Shown in pieces: positions 57,445 through 63,579 of a DNA stretch of 63,579 nucleotides; position 1 is the first letter of the stretch, and each line of letters opens with the position of its first letter. This DNA is from an uncultured Colwellia sp. (lineage in GTDB: Bacteria; Pseudomonadota; Gammaproteobacteria; Enterobacterales; Alteromonadaceae): positions 1-63,579 of the forward strand of contig CAJXUN010000026.1 of assembly GCA_913061475.1 (NCBI GenBank), in the 5' to 3' direction. The notes beneath the pieces are model-generated. The model was not told the DNA's origin and did no database searches. It was given only the letters and a program-made list of their open reading frames with translations. The translations under genes and the position numbers were made by a program.

Positions 57445-57921
57445 TTACTCGTTACCTAATGATTCAACTGGTTCAAAGGTGTTTTCTACCAATGGAGCAG
57501 CATCAGCTTGCGTAACGTGACATTGCGAACAGAAATAACGACGAGGAGAAACATCAGACAATGTTTTACCGTCACGAGTTTCATAGTGCGTTAAGCTTAT
57601 TTTGGTTGCCCCCGTTTCTACCGCGTGTTTCCAGCTATGGCAACTCAAACATTTGTTACTATTTAAATCAACGCGGTAGCCTCGTGTTTGATGCGGAACA
57701 ACCGGTGGTTGATGAACATAATTACGCGCTATTGGGTTTTTGTCTTTGATAACACGTTTTAGCTTTTCAGCAGGACGCGTTTCATCAATAGGTGATGCAC
57801 CACGAATAGTCGCCAATCCACCCGGATTTACCGTTTCTTGCGCTATAACATTAGCCGTAATAGCAAAAGCAGCCACGGCAACGAGTAAAGATAATAATTT
57901 CATTTTTTCTCTCCACCGCAC
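57445..57921 (-). CDS. napB: Periplasmic nitrate reductase diheme subunit NapB
   Basis: A 158-residue periplasmic cytochrome with a signal peptide (about residues 6-27) and two heme sites, CLSCH and CSQCH. NapB relays electrons from NapC to NapA. The conserved [24 protein letters not shown] run leads into the first heme. It lies between napA and napC. Confidence 0.95.
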   Translation of the reverse strand: MRWREKMKLLSLLVAVAAFAITANVIAQETVNPGGLATIRGASPIDETRPAEKLKRVIKDKNPIARNYVHQPPVVPHQTRGYRVDLNSNKCLSCHSWKHAVETGATKISLTHYETRDGKTLSDVSPRRYFCSQCHVTQADAAPLVENTFEPVESLGNE

Positions 57922-57958
57922 CGATAATGGATATTACCGATGCATTAATTCGTCAAGA

Positions 57959-60448
57959 TTAGGCTTTTGTCACTTTAACCGCACATTTTTTGTAGTCGGT
58001 TTCTTTTGACAACGGATCAGTTGCATCGAGTGTTAATTTATTCACTAATTGCTTGGCATCAAACCAAGGCATAAACACTAAACCTCTTGGTGGTCTGTTA
58101 CGGCCTCGCGTTTCAATACGTGATTCAACTTCACCGCGACGCGACTCCATTAACACTTTGTCGCCACGGCGAAGGTTTCGCTCTCTCGCATCATCTGGGT
58201 GCATGAATATCACGGCATCAGGAAACGCTTTATGAAGTTCAGGCACTCGCGATGTCATTGAACCTGAATGCCAATGTTCAAGCACACGGCCGGTGCTTAA
58301 CCATAAGTTATATTCTTCATCGGGTGATTCTGCTGCCGGTTCATAAGGTAGAGCAAAAATAATAGCCTTGTTATCCTTTTTACCGTAGAACTGCACTTCA
58401 CTGCCCTTCTCAACGTAAGGATCGTGCCCTTCTCTAAAACGCCATTTGGTTTCTTTGCCATTAACAACCGGCCATCTCAAACCACGCTCTTCATGATAGC
58501 GATCAAATGGTGCTAAATCATGGCCATGTCCGCGACCAAATTCAGCATATTCTTCGAATAAGCCTTTTTGAATGTAGTAACCAAAATAGTCACCTTCAAA
58601 ATTATTGTCGCCTTTTGATTCACTCATCGGGAACTTATTCACTTGACCATTAGCAAACAGCACGTCATACATAGTTTTATTGCGGTATTCAGGCATTTTT
58701 GCAATAAGTTCTTCAGGCCAAACTTCTTCAATCTTAAAGCGTTTTGAAAACTCAACCAATTGCCATAAATCTGAACGAGCTTCACCTGGCGCCTTAACTT
58801 GTTGATGCCAAAATTGTGTGCGACGTTCGGCATTACCGTAAGCACCTTCTTTTTCTACCCACATTGCTGTTGGTAAAATCAGATCCGCTGCTTGTGCGGT
58901 AACGGTTGGGTAAGGATCTGAAACCACTATAAAGTTTTCTGGATTACGATAGCCTGGGATGGCTTCTTCATTAATGTTGGCAGCCGCTTGCATATTGTTA
59001 TTACACATTACCCAATAAGCATTGAGCTTGCCGTCTTTTAGCATCCGGTTTTGCATTACCGCATGATAACCAGGCTTTGGTGGAATTGCCCCTTCAGGTA
59101 GCTTCCAAATTTTCTCTGCTACGGCTCTGTGTTTAGGGTTTTTAACCACTAAATCAGCAGGTAGTCGATGGGAGAATGTACCCACTTCACGCGCTGTACC
59201 ACAAGCTGAAGGCTGACCCGTTAATGAGAATGGACTATTACCTGGTTCTGAAATTTTACCGGTTAATAGATGCACATTGTACATTAAGTTGTTGGCCCAA
59301 ACGCCACGGGTATGTTGGTTAAAGCCCATAGTCCAGAAAGACGTTACTTTCACTTTCGGATCCGCGTACAACTTAGCCATTTCAATCAAGTTAGCTTCAG
59401 GAACACCCGAAAGCTTAGAAACAGATTCAACAGTATAGGTACTAACAAATTTAGCATAAGCTTCAAAGCTCATGGGTGTTGAGGCACCAGAGCCGGCATT
59501 TTTAGCGGCTTTTTCTAATGGGTGGGTCGGACGTAAACCATAACCAATGTCAGTAACACCTTCACGAACATTGACATGTTTTTTCATGAAATCTTCATTA
59601 ACGGCATTATTTTGAATAATGTAATTGGCGATAAAGTTTAAAATGGCTAAATCTGTTTGTGGTGTAAAAATCATGCCATTATCGGCAAGTTCAAAACTAC
59701 GATGCTTGTAGGTTGATAATACATTCACTTTTACGTGTGGCGCACTCAAACGACGATCAGTTAGACGCGACCATAAAATAGGATGCATTTCCGCCATATT
59801 AGAACCCCAAAGCACAAAAGCATCAGCATGTTCTAAATCATCGTAACAGCCCATAGGCTCGTCAATACCAAAGGTGCGCATAAAGCCACCAACAGCAGAG
59901 GCCATACAGTGACGCGCATTTGGGTCAATATTGTTCGTTAAAAATCCCGCTTTCATTAACTTAGAGGCAGCATAGCCTTCCCAAACGGTCCACTGCCCTG
60001 AGCCAAACATACCAACTGATGTTGGGCCTTTTTTCTTGATAGCTGCTTTAAATTTATCAGCCATGACATCAAAGGCTTTATCCCAACTTACCGGAGCAAA
60101 ATCACCTTCTTTATCATATTTACCGTCGGTCATTCTTAATAGCGGTTGAGTTAACCTATCTTTACCGTACATAATTTTCGATAAAAAATAGCCCTTAATA
60201 CAATTTAGACCTTTATTAACTTCAGCTTCAGGATCACCTTGTGTTGCCACTACTTTGCCATGTTGCGTACCGACTAAAACACTACACCCTGTACCGCAGA
60301 AACGACACGGCGCCTTATCCCATTTAATGGCACTTTCTGATGATTTGGTAATTAAGTTGGACGCTGAGGCGGGCACAGCGACACCAGCGGCTACTGCAGT
60401 TGCCGCAATAGCGTTAGCTTTAATAAAGTCACGTCGAGTTAACGTCAT
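57959..60448 (-). CDS. napA: Periplasmic nitrate reductase catalytic subunit NapA
   Basis: An 829-residue molybdoenzyme reducing nitrate to nitrite in the periplasm. The Tat signal TRRDFIK at residues 4-10 is followed by the [4Fe-4S] ligands Cys48, Cys51, Cys55 and Cys83. The Mo-ligating Cys181 is in [10 protein letters not shown]. The remainder holds the bis-MGD-binding domains ([24 protein letters not shown]). Its start overlaps the napD stop, so folding chaperone and enzyme are translationally coupled. Confidence 0.98.
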   Translation of the reverse strand: MTLTRRDFIKANAIAATAVAAGVAVPASASNLITKSSESAIKWDKAPCRFCGTGCSVLVGTQHGKVVATQGDPEAEVNKGLNCIKGYFLSKIMYGKDRLTQPLLRMTDGKYDKEGDFAPVSWDKAFDVMADKFKAAIKKKGPTSVGMFGSGQWTVWEGYAASKLMKAGFLTNNIDPNARHCMASAVGGFMRTFGIDEPMGCYDDLEHADAFVLWGSNMAEMHPILWSRLTDRRLSAPHVKVNVLSTYKHRSFELADNGMIFTPQTDLAILNFIANYIIQNNAVNEDFMKKHVNVREGVTDIGYGLRPTHPLEKAAKNAGSGASTPMSFEAYAKFVSTYTVESVSKLSGVPEANLIEMAKLYADPKVKVTSFWTMGFNQHTRGVWANNLMYNVHLLTGKISEPGNSPFSLTGQPSACGTAREVGTFSHRLPADLVVKNPKHRAVAEKIWKLPEGAIPPKPGYHAVMQNRMLKDGKLNAYWVMCNNNMQAAANINEEAIPGYRNPENFIVVSDPYPTVTAQAADLILPTAMWVEKEGAYGNAERRTQFWHQQVKAPGEARSDLWQLVEFSKRFKIEEVWPEELIAKMPEYRNKTMYDVLFANGQVNKFPMSESKGDNNFEGDYFGYYIQKGLFEEYAEFGRGHGHDLAPFDRYHEERGLRWPVVNGKETKWRFREGHDPYVEKGSEVQFYGKKDNKAIIFALPYEPAAESPDEEYNLWLSTGRVLEHWHSGSMTSRVPELHKAFPDAVIFMHPDDARERNLRRGDKVLMESRRGEVESRIETRGRNRPPRGLVFMPWFDAKQLVNKLTLDATDPLSKETDYKKCAVKVTKA

Positions 60449-60747
60449 AGTTTTTTCCCCTGATGCTGCTCTAACCCTGCATCGTTATGGTGAAATATGA
60501 GCGACGATGAAATAACGCCACAAACATTGCTCATATCAGTAATGGTATCAATGATACGTTTGGCTTGATTGGTTTCACCTTCAAGCCCTTCCACAGTAAA
60601 TACTAAGCTGCCATTTTCGCCCTTTGCATGTATTTCAGCACCAGGAAATGTTTTTAATGTATCAGCAACTTTGTCTGCTTTGTCTGGATAAGCCATAAAC
60701 ATAACCCCAGCTATATTTACTGGGCTTTCTTCTAAAAGGTTAATCAC
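60445..60747 (-). CDS. napD: NapA maturation chaperone NapD
   Basis: A 100-residue cytosolic protein of the NapD family ([20 protein letters not shown]..; [21 protein letters not shown]). NapD binds the NapA Tat signal peptide until the cofactor is loaded. It overlaps napA and follows the small membrane protein gene by 43 bases. Confidence 0.93.
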   Translation of the reverse strand: MINLLEESPVNIAGVMFMAYPDKADKVADTLKTFPGAEIHAKGENGSLVFTVEGLEGETNQAKRIIDTITDMSNVCGVISSSLIFHHNDAGLEQHQGKKL

Positions 60748-60790
60748 ACTATTGCACTCTTATCGCTAGCGTAAACGCTAACTGAAATAA

Positions 60791-60928
60791 TTAGCTATTT
60801 GGTTTAGCACCAAATATTTTTAAAATAACAACAGCGACTAACGCAGTTGCGACAAAACCAAATAAAAATATGAATGGCATTGAGGTGTAGCCCAATACAT
60901 TCCATATTAATTGTTCTAAATCACTCAT
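60791..60928 (-). CDS. Nap-operon small membrane protein (TIGR02808-like)
   Basis: A 45-residue ORF, MSDLEQLIWNVLGYTSMPFI.., with a single membrane span (about residues 17-37) and a short basic tail. Its ATG overlaps the napF stop by eight bases, a translational-coupling layout, with TAGGAG upstream. Size, span and location fit the TIGR02808 small proteins known near nap genes of Vibrio and Photobacterium. It takes the place where napE occurs in other nap operons. The function is unknown. Confidence 0.85.
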   Translation of the reverse strand: MSDLEQLIWNVLGYTSMPFIFLFGFVATALVAVVILKIFGAKPNS

Positions 60929-61424
60929 GATTTACTCCTAAAATGGATGGTGACAACTTAATGGCCGATTCTGGACAAACAGCGACACAGGCCCCACAAC
61001 CAGTGCAATCATCTAATGCAATATTAGGTTGAGGCACACTGCCGTGCTGATAATCAAAAACGATCGCTTCAGGTTCGCAGCTGTCCTGACAAATTTGGCA
61101 ATGAACTTGTTTATTAGCCAGACAACCAGCTTGAATTTCAATAGTTAACTTCCAAGGTAACGTGTCCAGCGGATTGAACAATGGTTCGTTGCAAACGGTG
61201 ACACACGCCTGGCAAAACGTGCACTCGCCAGCAGAAAAGTCAATTTCAGGAAAGCCACCATCGCCTTTAATAATAATATTTTCTTCACAGGCATTGATGC
61301 AGTCACCACATTGCGTACAGCCTCGCGTAAATGATTGCTCATCCGCGACCCAAGGAAGCCTAATGGCGGGTGGCGAAGAGACACTCTTAGCGCGCATAAA
61401 ATTACGACGACTTAAATCAACCAT
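60921..61424 (-). CDS. napF: Ferredoxin-type protein NapF
   Basis: A 167-residue cytosolic iron-sulfur protein. Three cysteine clusters are visible: CTQCGDCINACEENI, CTFCQACVTVCNEP and CTGCGACVAVCPES, plus CQICQDSCEPEA between the last two. NapF is thought to help assemble or energise NapA's iron-sulfur centre. First gene of the nap operon, directly behind an FNR-type site. Confidence 0.94.
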   Translation of the reverse strand: MVDLSRRNFMRAKSVSSPPAIRLPWVADEQSFTRGCTQCGDCINACEENIIIKGDGGFPEIDFSAGECTFCQACVTVCNEPLFNPLDTLPWKLTIEIQAGCLANKQVHCQICQDSCEPEAIVFDYQHGSVPQPNIALDDCTGCGACVAVCPESAIKLSPSILGVNHE

Positions 61425-61494
61425 AAATTCCTAATACATAAACATAAAGAAGCGACACTTAAGTGACATTTATCACAGCAGATATCATCTGTTG

Positions 61495-61536
61495 AAGATA
61501 CAGCATCTAAGCATTAGCTTTCTTGATGTAAATCAA
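61495..61536 (-). promoter_or_regulatory. FNR-dependent class II promoter of the nap operon
   Basis: TTGATGTAAATCAA (61523-61536) is a perfect match to the FNR consensus TTGATNNNNATCAA. On the minus strand TATCTT at 61500-61495 is a good -10, giving a start near 61488. The FNR site is then centred at about -41.5, the class II activation position. Anaerobic induction is the expected result. Confidence 0.8.
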
Positions 61537-61670
61537 GTTTATCTAGCACTTAGCACAGGCCCCCTAAATAAAGTAAGGATTAGACTTAACATAAAAGTAG
61601 AAAACACGATATGAGCAGCCGTTGTTTATCGCCCTCAACAACATTCGTATGGCTCTATAAAGCCCAGTAC

Positions 61671-61700
61671 AAAAAAAGGCCAACAAATGTGGCCTTTTTT
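61671..61700 (-). terminator. Terminator after the M56 peptidase gene
   Basis: An A-run, GGCCA, 7-base loop, TGGCC and a T-run. On the minus strand it lies 21 bases past the M56 stop. Confidence 0.85.
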
Positions 61701-61720
61701 ACTGATTTTGATTTCCCGTT

Positions 61721-63010
61721 TTAATGCGAAACTTGAATTCTCTCAACGAGGTGTCGAGGTTTCGACTCTGCGCTTAATAAGTAATCCAATTGCACCATAT
61801 GATTACGGCTGAGCATTTTTTGTTCTGAGCTGTATTGCCATTGTGCTAAAGCGTCAATGGAGACTTGATCAAAAACATTCTCAGGCTCAGAGGCAACAAT
61901 ACGAATGTTTGTCGTGTTACCCTGGGCATCAACATCAAACTTCAATAACACAGCACCTTCAATATTATCCTTTGCTGCGTGTCCTGGGTATATTGGCTCT
62001 ACTCTCATCGTGGGATAAACATTTTTCATCACTTGAAATTGCTTTGTCTTAGCGCCAACAATTCCCTCTTGTCCAACATAACTGGCATAACTGATACTGC
62101 TTATTAACGTTGCCGCAATAAGTCCAAAGAGTGCATAAACGCTTTTCCCTAATACTCTCGTGCTTTTAATTTGTTTAATTCTTTCTAACATAACCGCTTT
62201 ATCTCCATATTCATTAAACGATAAGTGAGCGAATGCTAACTTGGGCGTTTTTTGCGCCGTAATAAGCAATGCTCGACTATAATTAATCCTGCTTTCAAAC
62301 GGCTTGCGCGCCAGCGTTGTTTGATCACAAGAAAGCTCTTGATCTCGGCGAAACCTAAAATAAGCCAGCCAAACCAAGGGGTGGAACCAAAACAGCGCTA
62401 AAAAAGCAAACGCTAAAAGATTCCAATAAATGTCATTACGATCAAAATGACAAATTTCATGACTCAAAATCAATTGCTGCTGCTCTAAGTTGTACAGCGT
62501 AAAAAAATCACCAGGTAATACCAAGTATGGTTTCATGACACCAAGAATTATAGGACTTTGAATTTGCTTACTGATATTAACTTCAAGTGACCGGTTACCT
62601 AGCATTGCGATAATGTCAGTGCTATTTACCGGTAAATTTGAATGGTCTAACTTGCGGCTTTTAGCTAATAACTTGTGTTTAAAATAAAGGTGATTAATGA
62701 ACGAGAATAATATCAGCAAGCCACTAACGCATGTGCTAAATAATACTAACCAATGGCTATCGCTAACTTGTTGAATAGCCTTTGTCGAATAGATCAATAT
62801 CCGTTCAAAATTGTTAGTACTGCTTACTATCGGATCAACAAATAACAATTGCTGTAACAAGGTATAAATCATCAGCCCCATTGGTACAGCTAGCCAACTT
62901 AGTTAAGCCGCATTAGCTCCCAAGTTTTGCAAAACCATAGTGTGCACAAGCAATAAGATGCTCAGCAAGAGTGTTAGTGGCACAATTGCCGCGACTATTA
63001 ATTCACTCAT
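61721..63010 (-). pseudogene. M56 (BlaR1-type) metallopeptidase-TonB_C fusion, interrupted by an in-frame TAA
   Basis: The natural start appears to be ATG 63010, overlapping the blaI-like stop by eight bases. It gives MSELIVAAIVPLTLLLSIL.., a first membrane helix, then TAA at codon 36 (62905-62903), after which the same frame continues LSWLAVPMGLMIY. The downstream part (386 residues from ATG 62881) keeps the M56 zinc motif HEICH (His141/145 in that numbering), further helices and a C-terminal TonB_C domain (EPIYPGHAAKDNIEGAVLLK). No ribosome-binding site precedes 62881. A nonsense mutation of a Tyr codon or a sequence error would explain it. Confidence 0.75.
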
Positions 63011-63389
63011 GCTCTTGTTCCCATTGGTCGATCAGTGACTTAAGCTCATCAACATCTTCTTTTTTTAAGTTTTTATTTTTCGCAAAACCGGCAACCAGTG
63101 GTGAAATACGACCGCTAAATAACCGTTCGACTAAGCTTTGGCTTGCCTCATTGGTGTAATCTTCTCGTGCAAATAATGGCGAATATAAATAACGACGTTG
63201 TTCCTTTACGAAACTTACCGCCTGTTTTTTCACCAAGCGATTTAATAAAGTTTTAACGGTTTTTTCATGCCAAGGTTTTGTTTGATTTAATCTCTCGATA
63301 ATGTCATTTGCGCCGACTGGGTGCTGTTGCCATAACGCTTCAAGCACATCGAATTCTGCTTTACTAATATCTACCATTTGCTGTTTCAT
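63003..63389 (-). CDS. BlaI/MecI family transcriptional repressor
   Basis: A 128-residue winged-helix repressor: ISKAEFDVLEALWQQHPVGANDIIERL, then the recognition helix region KPWHEKTVKTLLNRLVKKQAV, then a dimerisation tail. In the classic system BlaR1 signals cleavage or release of BlaI. Here the partner is the downstream M56 gene, and two BlaI-type operators lie upstream, so the pair is probably autoregulated. No beta-lactamase gene is nearby, so the target is unknown. Confidence 0.93.
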   Translation of the reverse strand: MKQQMVDISKAEFDVLEALWQQHPVGANDIIERLNQTKPWHEKTVKTLLNRLVKKQAVSFVKEQRRYLYSPLFAREDYTNEASQSLVERLFSGRISPLVAGFAKNKNLKKEDVDELKSLIDQWEQEHE

Positions 63390-63442
63390 ACAGACCTACT
63401 CTTTTTGCTGAATATTTCACACTGTTACACGTCAAACATAAT

Positions 63443-63460
63443 TGATTACACCTGTAATCA
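63443..63460. promoter_or_regulatory. BlaI-type operator 1
   Basis: TGATTACACCTGTAATCA has perfect 8-base inverted arms around a 2-base centre and contains the MecI/BlaI core TACANNTGTA. It lies 54 bases before the repressor ATG. Confidence 0.8.
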
Positions 63461-63469
63461 CACCACCAA

Positions 63470-63485
63470 GATTACAACCGTAATC
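63470..63485. promoter_or_regulatory. BlaI-type operator 2
   Basis: GATTACAACCGTAATC is the same dyad with one arm mismatch. Its centre is 26 bases from that of operator 1, a spacing that could allow two dimers on similar faces of the helix. Confidence 0.65.
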
Positions 63486-63579
63486 ATTAAAGTCAAGCAT
63501 TTACTGCCAAAACTTATCGTTAGACTAGGGTCTGTTGATCTTTCGAGATTGTTTTTGCAGCAGTTTGTTGGGTATTTAT

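Larger units (their letters stand above)
61425..61720. other. Regulatory gap upstream of napF
   Basis: These 296 bases hold the napF promoter (about 61488-61536) and, at the far end, the terminator of the M56 gene (61671-61700). No gene is seen. Confidence 0.7.

Overview
The window looks like ordinary chromosome of a marine gammaproteobacterium, most likely an Alteromonadales relative (Colwellia/Thalassotalea-like). This is inferred from AT-rich DNA, an E. coli-like lipid A/KDO block, a TtpC-type TonB2 cluster, a nap operon carrying a TIGR02808-type small protein, and several large exported proteins. I saw no rRNA, CRISPR array, transposase, integrase or prophage gene.

Layout. 1-5.8 kb: hpf, an acyltransferase, a periplasmic M18 aminopeptidase and AzlCD. 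5-15.7 kb: envelope block kdsB, ycaR/Trm112, lpxK, msbA, comEC, a DUF2062 gene and lolC-lolD-lolE. 16-22 kb: an M13 lipoprotein peptidase, then a cobalamin riboswitch driving a B12 ABC transporter with a corrinoid adenosyltransferase. 22-26.7 kb: a flavin monooxygenase with a CxxCxGxG domain, a chemoreceptor behind a FliA-like promoter, a 55-residue membrane protein and a beta carbonic anhydrase. 26.8-32.1 kb: a six-gene TonB2 operon (DUF3450, TtpC, ExbB, ExbD, TonB, TPR). 32-38 kb: a solute-binding protein, a sulfotransferase-like protein, an orphan coiled-coil protein behind a second FliA-like promoter, and a 1012-residue leucine-rich-repeat lipoprotein. 38.3-39.6 kb: bfd and two complementary bacterioferritin subunits with two Fur boxes. 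39.8-40.2 kb: a frameshifted gene remnant. 40.5-47.5 kb: a secreted subtilase and a beta-helix lipoprotein/TonB-receptor pair with an 11-bp-phased Pho-box-like array upstream. 47.9-53.5 kb: secF-secD-yajC-tgt-queA. 53.7-56.7 kb: aceK, tRNA-Trp, holD and rimI. 56.8-61.4 kb: the periplasmic nitrate reductase operon napF-small protein-napD-A-B-C with an FNR site at the class II position. 61.7-63.5 kb: a BlaI-type repressor with two operators and an M56 peptidase-TonB_C gene interrupted by an in-frame TAA.

How the parts connect. Outer-membrane uptake is a recurrent theme: a TonB2 energiser, a TonB receptor with a surface-type lipoprotein, and an M56 sensor ending in a TonB_C domain. Iron storage (bfd/bfr) and nitrate respiration (nap) carry recognisable iron- and oxygen-responsive sites. 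I found no clearly new multi-gene system. The best leads are the PhoB-like receptor/lipoprotein locus, the orphan FliA-promoter gene, the duplicated LRR modules, the zinc-finger-like flavin monooxygenase and the broken M56 sensor gene. All start choices and site calls were made by eye, without database searches.
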